From Stichopus chloronotus (lineage: Eukaryota; Echinodermata; Holothuroidea; Aspidochirotida; Stichopodidae): DNA of 64,000 bases. The notes under the pieces were generated by a model. That model was not told the DNA's origin. It searched no databases and saw only the letters and a list, made by a program, of their open reading frames with translations. Shown one piece after another: positions 25,241 to 39,768 of this stretch. Location of the stretch: assembly GCA_021234535.1 (NCBI GenBank), contig CM037848.1, forward strand, positions 9,376,444-9,440,443, given 5' to 3'. The position numbers were made by a program, and so were the translations under genes. Positions within the stretch are counted from its first letter, which is position 1. Each line of letters starts with the position of its first letter.

Positions 25241-28200
25241 GGAAGGGTCTGTGTCGCACAAGGTGAGTTACAGGATCGGAGGCGGGGCTTTTCCAGAGTA
25301 TATCCAATCAGTAGTGTGAACACGCATACCCCAGTCATTCACTACACAACAGCTGTTTTAGACGGCGTGAATCTGGGCAGTTTGACACAGAAATAAATTA
25401 TCTGGATGTGCTTTGACTGACTTAGCGTGAACTTTGCGGTAAATCTTGAAACAGGGTTTCCGTGGTAACAATTAGATGTAGATATCGTTTTATATAAGTC
25501 CAAAGTAATGGATACGAAATATCTGGGAATCAACGATAATATAATACCATCTTAGTAAACTGTTGGCAAGGTATGGAGGTACACCTTTTGACATAACTGT
25601 GAAAAATTCTACCCAGAGGCATATATCTGTCAACCCTCATGGTTTTTACCAGGATGAGCCCCGGGGGTTTTTTTTGGCCAATCTCACGCTCTGAAACAGT
25701 TCTCCTGATTTGGGGTGTACCTTATATATGACATATAGGCTCAGCTTTGAACTTAATTCCAAACCTCTTGGGTTTTCTCCAAATCTCCTGTTTTTCGGGT
25801 CAGAAAATTCCAGATCTCCCTCTTTCTGAAGATGACAGGAATGGCAGATGTGCAGAGGCCTAAATGGCATTAACTCTCTGAAATTATTCATACTTCCAAA
25901 TTAGGAAGATTGCATTATTGATTTTAGGCTGAAAGCTGGGCTGTCAGATAAATACCCTGACCATTCCAATGTCGTCCTATCGGAAAAATGCATGTACCCC
26001 TCGTTGCATGACGACAATAAAATTGCTCAGTGCAAAGTTGAAACATACAGTATGTTGCAATTATACGTACATGAAAATCATCACAAAGTATGTTTTAGTG
26101 TTATATGCAGCAGGCCCCCACTCCTACCACTCCCAAAAGTTAGCACTCCAACACACTGTATCGGCAGGAAAATTAGGGCAACATCATTTCGGCACATGAT
26201 GGGGGACTTCCGACGAGGGTGACGAGAAAAGAAATTAGCTTCTACTTCTCAGGACACTGGAAGCATGAATAATTACTGACTAATATAAGTATAGGACTGT
26301 CAATGAAAGGTCAATTATGAAAGTGACTTTTATCCAGAGTCACGATAATCTGCACCAGTAACACCTGCCATCAAGCTAAGACCAATACAAACATGTAAAA
26401 ACTATTTATTCTTTTTTTTTAATCTTTTCAGCATCAACAGTTTCCTTTCCTTCAAAACATTCCTCTCAACTGACATTCTTATTAGGCTATGTTGTACAGA
26501 TCTGTATACACTCACCATGGGGTATCTTTCAGGTGAAACACATGCTGTTAAAACCTACAAAGAAAAGAACAATCGACACATTAAGCATCCACTTGGTAGA
26601 AATGAAACACTTTACAGAGACTACACCCCGTCATTTCTACATAAAAAACTTTATGCTGTTTTTCTTGTTTTTGTTTACTTTTCCGCTTCTTCCCCTCTCC
26701 CTCCCCCTCAACGAAATTTTCAATCATTTCACGCAGAACTTGGGTTATACCATCAAGATGATACAGGCCATCAAGCTAACTCTCAGATGAAAATCAATTA
26801 GCGAAATGTAGTTTACCCCTACGAAACAACACCAGACGCAATTAGTCACCAAACTTTTGTCATGAGAAAAAACCATCTCAAGAAATGTTTTGGTAGAATT
26901 TGTGACAACTTCACCAAAGTAGGAAAAAAAATAAAAGATAGAAATATGATCTGCATCACTAGCCTACTGCTGATATGGGAAGAGACAAATTTATAATCTT
27001 GTTGATAAGGTAAAAAATGTCAAAGATAAATTTATTAAAAGAAAGAGCTGATGGGGTTGGTGGATTTCAGATACATGCTAGACATTTTCAGCTAACAATG
27101 TCTCGTCAAAATTTTTGGTGGGTTTTCTTCGGTATGCAGTTTCACTGGTCTGGATATCAGTACAAATGACAGAGCTAGGCCATGACAGGAACAAACTGAT
27201 AAAAAAAAAAAAAATTAATCTGCGAATCTTACGAAACATGTTCATGTCGGGCCTACATAAGTTTCTGTCAGTTATATGCAGCCTCAAGCATATATCCTAT
27301 TTTGTGTGTAAGCCTGTAGGCTACCAGCTTACAAAGAGAAGGGTAACTTTTTGCAACATTAGGAGAATTCTGATGACAGCAATTGCATTTAATAATAATG
27401 TTCTCCTAGACATTTTAACTCACTGGACAGTACACTATGCTACCACTACAAACCTTAATTATAGTGGCCATGAAGCAGTTCTACAGCACTGACTTGAATG
27501 TCCAAAATTTAGGCAACTTATAGGAAAAGATGTTGCAAGCCGCTGAGGGGCAGAGAATTATGCTTTCCACTCAATGCGCAACACAGTGTAGGAAATAATC
27601 CAGCTAATTTGAAACGGGTAACAACATCGACCAAAGTCTTTTTGTGAGATCGACGAACATTCTTCTGCAATCCTTTTTCTCTCTCACTTCCTGCTTTTGG
27701 GTACAGTTTTGGCTGAATGCTGGCACACTCAACTGCTTCAAATGATTATTGTGTAGTCCCTTATCCAGTTCATGTGAAAAAGGAGGTAGTCAGGACACAC
27801 GTTTTACGTGAACCTTTTCGATCTCAACAATTCTGAGTCCTTGTAAGTCCTGTTCAAGAAGTTCTAACCCTACAAAACTGCATCAACCAGTCCAGCACAA
27901 TTAATCCATTTATTGATTTTCTTATGTTTGTATCCATACAGCCAATGACTTAACTCCATTGATGACAATGAAAGTGCAGGTTTTTATATAGCAACAGTGT
28001 TAATTCCACACATGTGAGATATGACAAATGGTACTGTACACACTGCAGCCAAAGATTCTCCGAAACCACTACTGCACGACCACCTGATGAAATCAATACT
28101 TTTTGACTTGTTCAACAGTTTAGCTACATGGGACAAGACAAGGAGAGAAATTGGACCCCCTTCTTCTGAAAGTCTTCAGACTGTTTTGCTTGATTGGCCA

Positions 28201-31200
28201 AAATTGATTTTCTTGAGTGGATTAGGACGGTTTGTTTGTACTTGGTTCTGGGGATACCCTGCTCAGCCCAGTCCATGCATTCATGTTCATTTGAAATCTA
28301 AGAAGATATTGTGATGCTTTCGTAGACAAGTGCAACCCCTCAACCTCTCAAATCCTCTTGATGGAGCTACAGGGGTGTCATTGTTGAGGTGGTTTTTCTC
28401 AATCCTCCTGCCAATATGGTGTTCATATTTTAATGTCATGAGAATCAGGAAATTAGACTGTTGCACAGTAAATTGTGTCAACTAATCATGAGACTGGCGA
28501 CGTACAGTATGTGTGAAATGATTGGACGACCGAAAGCACACAGACAACATGAACCAAAGGTCTGACACCGGTGATATTATTTGCAATATCAGCACAAACA
28601 TAGGACACATTCAGTCTTTGATGTCCTCTACGTTTGGTCACTAACTTCAATTCTTGCAGCACAAATGGCCACAAATTAGAATTTTCATTTAAATGAATTA
28701 GTTTAATGAAAATGAGTGTTTCATTGCAGGAAGCAAATTAACAAAAAAAAATGAAGCAGCAGTTCATTATCTTTTTCGTCACTGACTCACTTTAATGACC
28801 GCCAACATATACCACAGTTCTTGAGTGATAAGTGCACTCTGAATTATCTGCGTTGCAAAATAGACAAACTAGCACTGTTGCAATTAAGTGTTTACAAAGC
28901 AAATTTATTGCCAGGACTTTGTTATTGTGACAGAAGTACTGAAGACCTGCTATTGACGTCAGCTTTTGCTGCCCTTTGGAACTTTAAGGCCTCTCGCGAA
29001 TAATTGCTGAAGTTTTTGCTGCATTTTTTAAAATTTGAGTGCAAAATATATTGAATCAAAGAGAAAAAAGATAACAAACACGAAGCAAGAGGTAGAGGGG
29101 GGAGTTTGACAAAACTTCTCCCTTTCGATGCAACAACGTTTCTTTTTTCTTTTCGTTTTCCTCTGTAGCATTCAATTTTTGGATGTACTCAAAAGTGGAT
29201 AAATTACAAGACTGAATGGCAATACCTGATGACAGTATGCGGGAAACATCCAATGGTTGTAAGGAAACGCTCGCAAACTAAACGACTTCCTCTAATATGC
29301 GGAAGTCGGCCAGCTGTCATTATTCAATTAAGCTGCAAGTAGGTCAAACATAAGTCAAAGCCTAATTTCTTTTATAGGTCATCCTCACAGGATATCATCC
29401 AACAATAATCATCTTTAATATCGGATCATTACAACTCCGATTGATATTCACAGGAATAACAAATATCTAAGATACCAGTATCTATGCCCTTCGAACTGTT
29501 ACACATACAGTAGAATTAACTTCATCTTCATATATATGTCAACTTCTACCTAAACAGCTTTTTGTCGAATTTTTTTGCCCTTTTTCTAACAGTTCACTCT
29601 TATCACATAATACATTTATGTATCAGTGACAACACAAGAAAAGCATTTTCAAATCAAATCATTTTCAAATCAAATGAGAAGAATTGCTACATAAAAATTC
29701 AAATAACTGTTGTGATTGTTTTGAAATGGTTTCAATTAAGGACACTATGGGTTAGGAACAGAAATGCTGGAAAATGAAGATGTTTAACTAAGGGTGCAGC
29801 TTACAGTTTTCGAAGGATAAAATCAAGCACTATTCAAGGTCTTTTCAAACTTTTGTTTTTCAAGGAAATACCAAGCACATTAAAAACTTGAACGCATGCT
29901 TGAGGTTGGCAGGGGACAACACTGGTCCAGGCTGGTCCAAACATTTGTTGCAAATAATAATGAAGTAAAAATCTACAATACAACCAATCACTGGCAATCA
30001 CTCTTCACAGATTTCTTTGCAAAGCACAAAAATTTAAGCGCTAAGATCAACGTCTTGAAATCAACAGATGTAAATTCAAGTACTTTCAAGTTCATTTCAA
30101 AATAATGAGTGAATCCTGTTAACCATGCCACATTATTTTCTCCCACTGATTCCAACGGCAGGTGTAACATTTTTCTTGTACCTAGACCAGATGATTTCCC
30201 AAGGGTCTTTGTGTATGCATGCATTCTGATTACCAAGGTAAAGCATTATTGGTGTACCTCTACATGCATGTTACGGTGCATTATTCACCGACGGCATTTG
30301 CACCAGGCCCAAAATTCGCACCAGAGGGTTCCCCGTTGTCTGAAATTATCTAAGTTCCATTACTGCAGGTGCTATGAACTCTTGTGGATTCATAATACAT
30401 ATTGCTTTACACATTAATACAACACCATGTACCTTATGTACAGGAATGACAATGACCAGTTAACAATTCCTGTACACACGATGGTAACTCGACAATTGAG
30501 ACACATTTTTAAGGGTCTGTGGTTTGCAAAATGGCACGTCTCCAGATTGACAAATTAACATGGTTACTGGCTTTAGCTGTAAACGATTAAAGTGTGACGT
30601 AGACATGAAGGTTGTAATGATGTCAATTAGAATTCGCTTGAGAGCTTAAAGGAAACTTTTAAGTGACTTTCAGAATATTAACCCTTTTTCAAGAGTACAA
30701 ATCCTCCATATAATGGTCCTTTACTAGGTTAAGCACATACATAAGCTAGGTTAAGCATACAACCCCAAAAAATATAAAGTGTCAAGCCTGGCAAAAGATC
30801 GAGGCACTTTCAACTCCCACATCATTGACTGTTAGCTTGCACTTTACAATAACAAACAGGACACTTGTGACAAGGGAATGCCAGCATTTCTCCATTCTCC
30901 CCGCCATCCTGCAACACCAGTTTATAACTTTCGTTTATATTATTAATTCACCTCACTTTGTTTTAACATTTGCATAATTGATGCAATTCAGATGCAGAAA
31001 GGAAACCATTTTACGACACATGTTGTCGATTAACCTCTGCTGTTCTGCAGCCAAATATTTCAGAAGCAAAGACACAGTTTTCGCTGGTGTACTTTGTTTT
31101 TACTCATGTTCGTATTTTGACTTACATCTGCAAATTTTCAAATCAACGAACCATATTCTGCTCCGATGTTCGTGTGCATTTGGTACAAACCAACGTAGCA

Positions 31201-33149
31201 AAAGTCGTTTTCTTCCAAAGTAAAAGTTAACTTTGAAAAGAATACACACCCTATACACAAATAATACAATCATTAAAACATTGTTATCCTTCCCCACATC
31301 TTTGATATTTACAGTGGTTACCTGCAGATTTCAAAACAGCTTTGACTACATTCCAAACCATACAGACTTTGATTTCTAATCATTTACTGACATTTAAAGT
31401 CAAGGCCATTTAAGCCAGCCGTAAAGGATGGACCAGGCTGACAGAATGCTACTGTACGTTTGCAAGCGGGTGAAATGTTCACAAATTTTTAACACCACTG
31501 CAAAGGTCACACACACACAGAGACACAGGGCTTCTGTCTGGACAAGACAATTGCGCTAATTAACCTCAATTATGATAAATTATGCACAATTTATATCCAT
31601 TACGTAAGAAAATCCTTACCTCAAGTTCACTGCAGTCAAAAATTTCCGAAAGCGGTATATATACACATATATTCCAAAAAACAAAACAGGAGAAAAACAA
31701 ACAATTTAATTCCCAACAGAAAAAAAAAGCTTTATACGCAAACCACTCCAAGCACTGTACAAAGTTAAAAAAAAAATACTACGAGAGCGACAGCCGCAGC
31801 TCAGTTCGTCGTATTATCCCGGCCTTCCATGGTGTGCAAGGTTAATAACAGAGTCGACTACCACACGTAATGCACTGACATAGGTTATCGGCGGCCCCAA
31901 CCCCTGAAACATTGACATATAAGGGAGGTAGGTAATACGTGGTGTCCGAATACCAGGCATAGTTAAGACAGTCGCCAGTACAGCTCATTGATGACTACTG
32001 CAGGCTTGTAATGCTGATCAAATTTAGCTTAAAGGGGGGGTATCCACTCGCATCGAAATCTAAATATAGCGTCGTCAGTGAGGTGAAATTACAATAGAGA
32101 AAGATACCTCACATAGGTGAAAAGAAGTTCCTTCATTCGATGAGGGGTGCATTCACTGCTGGGTGATGACTTTTGTGGGGCATTTTGGGATGATTTACAA
32201 ATTAAGTTAGCTTCTCATAACTTCTGAAAATAGCACATTCCAGTGCGTGCAATATGTATAATGTGCGTCACCTTATTGTTACATGTGTGAGGCTACCACG
32301 TGGCTACTTGAAATTAACTTTATTTTCTTGGAAACTGAAGTGAAGTCATGTGAAACAGATTCTTTTTTGAGTTTAGATATACACAAAGGGCAAGATGGAG
32401 ACATGACAAAGGTAAAAAACATTTTTGAACCCATTCTTAACCAATTGAGACAAAAAAAAAAGAACTTTTATAAATAATGCATGGGGGGGGGGGGTGAGGA
32501 AAGGAAGTGGATACTATTCTAGATCTGGACTAGCTTTCTCACAGAAAAGACATCTTTTGGGAATACATCATATTTCCTGCCTCCCCTCAAATCATTCTAA
32601 ATTTAGACAAGGAAGACACGAGTGGATAATGAAAATACTATTTTAAAACTGTCCAGTTAAAAGATCACATAATCTCAAAATGTAATCCTCAAAGGCCAGG
32701 AAGTGGATCAGACTCCAAAAAATAAACAATCCAGTCTCTTGGATGTACAATGACAGATGGACTAAGCTCATCACTTCCTCAGGAGGAAGACACCGGCACA
32801 TTATATGAGAGTACAGTACAGACTTTGCAAATGGATGCACTACACTGTGGAAAGAAGACGTTCAAACTACACCTAGTTCTGATCAGCCAGAGTTGGGTTT
32901 GTTTGGGGGGACACAGAGTTATCGATCGAGGTGCGCCCCCTTCCTTTTTAAAAACTTTTGTTTGCATTTGCAAAGGGGTTCAGATGCAAAATGGGACTAT
33001 CATTTTAAATGGTATGTTTACATACGTATATTTACTGACATTTTCCACTTTTTTATGCCTATATAATGAATAAAACACAGATCTCTACTATGAACCCTTT
33101 TGGGGGGTGGTTCATGTCCCCATGATGGGATTCCTGCACCATCTAGGAT

Positions 33150-33470
33150 ATCACTTTCCATGACTTTTCCATGACTTACCAAGCACCAAATAAAGAATTT
33201 CCATGACCTTCCTCTTACAAGTTTGTGACTAGAACATTAACAAGCAGCATTAATTAAAAACAAAATCCATAGCAGTATGAGTCAAAGAGAATACCAGTGC
33301 CGTTGCACTTTGATCATTCTCAGTGAGAAAGGGAGCAACTTCCTTTTGTGAAAATTTCCATGCCTTTCCAAGACTTCACACAATTTCCCCAAATTCCAAA
33401 ACTTTTGTAGGCCTTGAAATATTTTTCAAAATGTTCACGACTCTGTTTTCCAGGTTTTTTTCGTGATGGG
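33150..33470. repeat. Degenerate interspersed repeat (tttccatgac...)
   Basis: Multiple ttccatgactt / ttccatgccttt blocks, and a related tcaaggaaat / cttgaaat region at 29800-30090, suggest remnants of an old interspersed element. Confidence 0.4.
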
Positions 33471-33654
33471 AGGAGAACCCTGGCAAAACAATCACCTTGG
33501 GTAGCGCAGACTAGGTGTAATCTACGTTTAAAAAGTAACTTTTAGGTTACTACATTCTTCTTGTTCTCATCCACTTTACATCTCACAGAGTAATCTAGCT
33601 GTCACTTTGAATCTTTAATAAGAGTCAGTGGTTATATATTACACTAGTGTTTAA

Positions 33655-33997
33655 AGGGAAACGAGTTCGTTTTACAGAAAACAACCACATTTTCAAAATC
33701 AATATCTGTGGACATAGAATGAGAGATTATTCAAAACAAGGAAGGACAGCAGCCTTCTTTTCGAGAAATGAGCTTCTCACAGACAGAAATTCAGTTATTT
33801 GTTGCTCACTAATAATTTGTTCATCCACACTTTTAAAAATTCAAATGATGCGTCTTCCGTTACTCACCACATGCAAGATGTTTTGAGGAGATGAAGCTTT
33901 TGCAGGTGTTTATTGAAGAGATTGAATGGTTTAACAGTGGAATAAAGCTAGTTTCTTTGTATGCCATGTTGGTATATTCTAAACGTCCTATTTCCCT
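33655..33997. mobile_element. TTAA-flanked MITE, copy 2 (inverted, complete)
   Basis: The same family as copy 1 in the opposite orientation, about 343 bp, flanked by TTAA at 33651-33654 and 33998-34001. Shared internal blocks include aaggaaggacag, gcttctcaca and gaaattcagttattt. The left inverted repeat has drifted after AGGGAAA. Confidence 0.85.
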
Positions 33998-34300
33998 TTA
34001 ACCCTGCACGATATAACCCCACTATTTCACTTCACGGTGGGGTTACTACTGTAAATCAACCCACGCTAGAGTGCATGGAACTCAAGCAGCAGGTCAACAT
34101 TTTCATTCTGCAAGGACAAACAACTTAAAATAATTCACAATTTCAACAGTGTAACAATTTTCCAATCAGTATATATGTGTCTCAACTTTCATGTTCAGGA
34201 AAACAGTCATACAAACACGTGCCTTTTTTTCATATTTTGTGAGCCTTATAACTTTAATCATTCCAACATATGCATCTTGCTAAAATTTCATCTCTTCCAG

Positions 34301-34483
34301 AGGATGAAAAGAGCAAAAAGGGGAGAGGGAGCAGAGAGGATAGCAAACTTCAAGAAATTTGACAGTAGCTTTACATCCAGTACCTATGACAAGGAATGCA
34401 GTGTTTTTCACTCAGATCGCATCCTTGCTTCCCCTAATGACCAACGGATGATAAAATTAATTAGTCCAATGGAATCCGTTTGA
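34301..34483 (+). CDS. Candidate plus-strand terminal exon, unidentified
   Basis: A strong acceptor (tttcatctcttccag) precedes a 61-codon open frame ending in TGA at 34481-34483. The frame begins R-M-K-R-A-K-R-G-E-G and ends K-L-I-S-P-M-E-S-V. A second frame from the same acceptor gives a short, highly charged tail (D-E-K-S-K-K-G-R-G-S). No donor follows, so it would be a last exon. I recognise no family, and it would lie antisense inside the presumed tensin locus. Confidence 0.2.
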   Translation, partial: RMKRAKRGEGAERIANFKKFDSSFTSSTYDKECSVFHSDRILASPNDQRMIKLISPMESV

Positions 34484-36534
34484 TTTGGTTATTAGTTATT
34501 AGTTGCCCCTAGGACTCCAGAAATTTCTTTTCCCTCCCCCAGCCATTGCCATACCAGGCATTTTTGAAGGCATGCTGGTTTTTCATTATCATCAAACGGT
34601 GACCTGGACACCGCACCATCTTTGAACGGTGTACTTGGAATCGGATAAATCTGCACCCTTCAGTTATTCCAGGACTCCATCTGACATGTTCACTTGTCAC
34701 TTCTGGTATTCTTACACCAGATTAAGGCAGTTTAGCAAGAAAAGTTTTGGTCCAGTGGGGTGTTTAATTTCACATGCATGACGAGTGTGCAAAAAGTTTT
34801 TTTTTTTAAAGTTTTCATTGCCACATAGCTAGGTGACATTCAGGGTATTGTACACACAGTAAGAGGTACTATACTGTATGTTTGAATCGATTGTGAAAGT
34901 GAGACACAGACAAAGAGTCAAAGTAAAGACAAACATCAAATTAAAAAAAAATTTCCATCCAAGAAATGGACAAACCTAGCACAGCTTGCTCATCTCAAGC
35001 AGAGAAAAGCTCATTCTGCTTCAATAGCACAACTAAATTATCGATTAAATGGCAAAGGATGTCCCCATTGGCAACCAGTGATTGCATGGCAGCCTAGGCA
35101 CGGGTTACAGACACACATGGTGTAATGTTTAACAATGTGGGGGCAAAAATGTAAAAATATTGAGATATTTTGGGCCACCGACTCCAGTAACTTGCAATCT
35201 GATACTCATCACTTCACAACATTTAATCAAGTTTTCGATTGATCTTCTTGAAATATTGCTTTGCCAATGCATAGGACCTACATAGTACAATTAGTTCACT
35301 TGCATGACAACTTTTGGGACAACTGGTGATTTAACAGTATATTTCGCAACCTCTTTCTCCACTTTCGCTGTCCCCTACCTCATTTTCACAACCTAGTCCT
35401 GCATTTTTTAATGATGTCGATTTAAGCTTCCAACTCTACAAACATCAAACCAGTATCTATTCCCTTTTACTGATAGGGCGGTCCCTGCTGACGTGCAACA
35501 GGGATCACGATCCCTTTAACCAATTTTGTTACCTGATTATCTTGGCAATTAAAGGAAAAGGAGTAAGATCGAAACTAACCCGTCTTCAGAATTTATGATC
35601 CTCTTCGGGCAGGAGAGATTGAGATACTCTGTTAACCTGTCTCAGCAGCAACATTAACCATTTAGTGGCGATTGTATTACAGTTTGTAAGCTGTCTGAGT
35701 AAGGTCAATGTCTTCAAAAGTGGGTTACAACTAGGTATGTACAGTACCCGTGGATACGCGCGGAAGCTAAGACTACATGACTTACACACTATGTGAGCAT
35801 AATGGCAGTTGTGCAAACCACGGCCACGATCCTAGCAGTTTATAATGGGGCTGTAACTGCCTTTCATCTACCATCTTATGAAACTAGGTGACACATAGTC
35901 TAGCAGATTAAAGCAAATTCAGTTATGGACTTAAAATGTCAAAGGGAGCTAGGAGGGAGCTATGTCGGAATACAGTGGTGTAATTGTGCAGAGAGAATCT
36001 ACAGTGCCTGAGGTATTCAGGTTACGTAGGGCATTGTTCATGTTTTAGTAGATCTATAACTTAGGAGCAAGCTTTGTCTGCTTTGGTGAAGGGGGGAGGA
36101 GAGTGGATCTAAAGGCTTGCATCCACCTTCAGTATTGGTGCTCACAACTGGTACAAGTTAAAATTTCCTAGTAGATGAAGCAGGGGGCTGAACACTATCT
36201 ACACTTGTCAAAAATCCATGTAGAAGAATTTCAAGTGAGCTTATTTGCTGGTGGACTAGGGGTAAAGCCCACTGTGGTCTAGAAAAGACTTGAGCGAGGC
36301 TAAAGAAGCAGTGTTAAGTCCTTGCTAGTATGGCAGACAGGATTGGACAGCTGAATGGAGACACGTAAGTGAGCAGCAATTTATCTCTTGAGTTTTTCCC
36401 TGTAGCCATGACATGAAACAACCATTTGAATTACTTATGCAAATAAAGTCACATCACTCTTTTAGGATGTACACTCTTCCTTTCTGAGAGTGAGAGACAA
36501 CCCTGTCGAAGAACAGAATAGAGTATGACATTAG

Positions 36535-36830
36535 TCAATGCTATGTTTCTTGAGACATATTTCGACAAGAGTTTCACAATTTGACCTCTTGTGAACTCAA
36601 ATGACCTTTGACCTCCACCAAAAACTACAGGGATCATCTACTCAATATGACCAACCAACACATCCAGTATGAGATTATTCAAGGTTACCCTTCTTGAGAT
36701 AGTGTTTACAAGCAAGGTATCACATATGCACACAAAATGCAACGTACACATACACAAACACACAAATACACAACATCACCATAACATAGATTCCTTTTGC
36801 CTCCGGCAAGGAATCAAAAATAACAATTCT
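36535..36830. repeat. Second copy of the TGACC-core repeat with CA-rich tail
   Basis: It contains tgacctttgacc at 36602, a ttcttgagata block before a CA-rich tract at about 36721-36780, then a short palindromic end (ttgcctccggcaa near 36798). Confidence 0.8.
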
Positions 36831-39736
36831 TCTGTGACACTGCTTTCTCTACTTATAGGCTCATCAAGCATGCTAATACATGCCACATACATCAAACAAC
36901 GAAACATACCTGTAGCCCAAATGCCTAACTCCCCACTGACCGCCGAATCTAGACCGAATCGCACGCTCATCTTCTTAAGATGATTAAACCAGCACGGTTC
37001 GCTACCACCATCATCAAACAAAGGATACTGTACATGATGGGACATGTCCATCAAGCTGGATTAATGATAGGGGCACTGTGGCAATGAAAGCAGGTTTGTC
37101 AAGATGTGGCACAAGCAGTAACCCATGGTGACGAGATGAAGAGCACCCTCTATTACGGTCTCTGAACTCCTCCATCCTGTTGCGCCTCTAAATGATTTAA
37201 AAGACTGATGACAAAGACTGTAATTGTTATCATGTGTGAGGTTCACCCAGAGGATGGAGTTCGCTTGTTGTGACGCAGCTTTTGATTGATGGTTGACTGA
37301 TGACGAAGAATAACATTAACTCAAAGAATGTTCTTAAAGGAGTGGGACAATATGAAACTTACTGTATTTAGGAGAGGAAAACTTTACTTTTTTGTTTTGT
37401 TCACCGAGTCTCTAAATGACAATTAGGCATAACATATCTTTGCATGTAAACCTGACCTAATAGTTAAAAACTTGAGCAAAAACTGATCTAATTAGCCAGA
37501 ACATGATTCAAATTCCTAGTTTTTCATGTATCTCACAAACCATGTACAATGCCCACTATCATAGCTTTTGTTTGGGTACATTATTTCCTCAAGACAGTTT
37601 GGCACTGACATCCTACGTGGAAATGCAAGTTTGTGCCTCAGTTGAAGGAATGCTGCAAAGATATATGTAGTTGTGAGAATGACTGGTACAAACTTCACCA
37701 CATCCTACACTTCTGAAAAAGGAAGTCTACATCTTCTGACAGGTTTTTCTTTCTTTAACCTGGCTCAATTTATCTACATATATCAGTTCTCTACTTTTCA
37801 ATGGTACAGAAAAACAAAACAGAAGAGTCAAAATAGCGGTGGAGTATGTACTCTTCAGATGGATGAATGTATGAAGGGACAGACGTATAGATGGATATAC
37901 TGAAGACAGAAATACAGACAGACATACAGACAATGTAATTAACTAGGATGAACCTTATGATTTTCCTTGCTGGTATGCAAGACTTCCTCTTTAAACTGTT
38001 GATGTTTGCTGTAGCCCTATTAATTAAAACCATCCAATTCCAAGAATTCCTTTAGCATTATGAGTAGATGGAATATCAGCTGGTGAATTTCACTGACACC
38101 AATTGATTTACAGAGATGAGCACATGCACTAGTCATTAATGTGGAGGCACAGATTAATTAAAACAGGCATCCAGTGTTACCAAACCTCACAGGAAGGTCT
38201 GCATGCATGGACCAATACAACACAAACACATTTCTGACCTCAATGTTATTTCTTGCACATTGCCGCCCCATTTCTTTCCAAACAGAGTACCACCTCTGAT
38301 TTGATATCATGTACTGCATATCCAAAACTGAATACATCATTCCATATACTCTGACAAAGCAGAGTTCTACCCCTTAATTCGCTCTCATTTCCTAAACTGT
38401 ATCACATTTGGTATCCAAAACTGACATTATGATTTGCTACATATAAGCACGATAATCCAAGTTCCTGAAAACCGTGTTTCTGAAACGCTTTTTCGATTTT
38501 ACATCAGGAGAGCACGAAGACAAAATTACAGCCTAGATTGTTTTGTCAACATTATAAGCGTAGCAATTCTCTCTAACAGAGAAGTGTGCAAGCTATGGCT
38601 TAATTGTGCTGAGACAGGTAAGCAACAAAGGGAGAATAACGACAGCGAGTTTTAGTTTTCCACACGTTACACATGGGGGATAATTAAATACATTCTTCAC
38701 AACACACTACATGGACAGGTGGCAGACAAAGTCTTTCTGTCCAGGTTAGCCCTAAAAAAAATTAGCATTCACAGGCTTTGGAGAGAAATTATTTCAATTA
38801 AAACAAAAACTTCAGGTACATAGCTGCAAAGTGATAAGCTGAAGGAATGCTTTTAAATGTGCATTTAAAAGACAAACACTACTTCCATTGTACATACTGT
38901 AACAGTTCAATGTCAGTTCAGTCGATGTGCATATGTACACACAATAGAACAACTACTAACACTACCTATCCCAGGAATAGACAAAATGCTCATGAATCGA
39001 AATGAAGTTCATCAATTTTGGGCTCTGTGCAGAAATTCCTGACCATTGCCATCAAAGTATCAAGCCGTGACTAAGTGATCATATGTTTGATGCATGAAAA
39101 TCTTCATGCAAATGTATGGTATTGTTCACTGCTTCCCGCTTGAATCATGATGCAACACAATGTACCTGTCGGCGCAATGTTCATTTGCCAGATAAAACAA
39201 CTAGAAAACTTCTCAGAGTTCAAGTGTCCAAAACTGTTGGATTTGAGAATGTCCCACAAATCGAGTAATAAGAAATTTAAGGTGACCATTTCTCTCACAA
39301 GGACCATGCAGAATGAATCAATGATAAGAACAGATGGAAAAAGTGTTCAAAATGTTTTGAACATTTGTTGGAAAGATGAGACATACAGTGAAAAATTTGA
39401 ACACCATCATACATGTTGGAACACTGTTCAACTTGGTTGGGAATTTAAGCCTGTCACACCAATGCACGATCATACCTTTGGTCATCAACATCGCCATACA
39501 GCTGTATGATGGCATTTTGAATAAATGTATGACTGTGCAAACGGGGCTTTAGGGGTGGCAGCCTAAGACGGCAGACGGTGGCAGCCATCATGATCAGCTA
39601 GCATTGACTTGCTGACATGCAGATGGCAGTCATGTGCCAGGAAACTTTAGACAAAGCTAGAGGGAGTTCTATGAGAGATAGATGTTTCAGGAGAGGAGAA
39701 ACTATGTTCTACTGCACTGAATGTTCAAACATTTAC

Positions 39737-39768
39737 CTGCTGTTGGCTCTGCTGGTATCTCACTTTCA
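39737..39768 (-). CDS. Candidate upstream tensin exon (Gln-rich)
   Basis: The minus strand has a donor CAG|GTAAAT below 39737 and an acceptor ending ccttag above 39768. The frame that ends in phase 0 reads K-V-R-Y-Q-Q-S-Q-Q-Q, which would run directly into L-R-N-E-E-I-K-Q of exon 15759-15800 and make one continuous polar helix. The same frame stays open upstream to 39796, where another AG (acattag) could serve as acceptor; that longer version adds K-E-G-S-G-T-I-T-L-V. The implied intron is 24 kb. There is no homology support. I rate it the best of several candidates because composition and phase both fit the known downstream exon. Confidence 0.4.

Larger units (their letters stand above)
15801..39736. 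other. Long stretch without a supported gene; probable tensin 5' intron
   Basis: If the 39737 exon is real, this is a 24-kb tensin intron; otherwise it is upstream flank. It contains two TTAA elements, a hairpin tandem array, a minisatellite and a second copy of the TGACC repeat, all listed separately. Isolated splice-bounded open segments occur on both strands (for example 17314-17367 minus and 20555-20601 plus), and none can be tied to a known protein. Confidence 0.5.

Noticed and set aside
25233..25267. Plus-strand ATG exon ending at CACAAG|GTGAGT
   Set aside because: It lies inside the last, decayed unit of the hairpin tandem array, so the signal is probably repeat sequence.
31618..31627. 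10-nt minus-strand microexon with excellent splice sites
   Set aside because: Too short to judge, and its length would break the tensin frame.
36911..37051. Minus-strand ATG frame of 46 codons ending at ACAG|GTATGT
   Set aside because: Protein-like and with a good donor, but its phase-1 end does not fit the tensin exon at 15800 and no partner exon was found.
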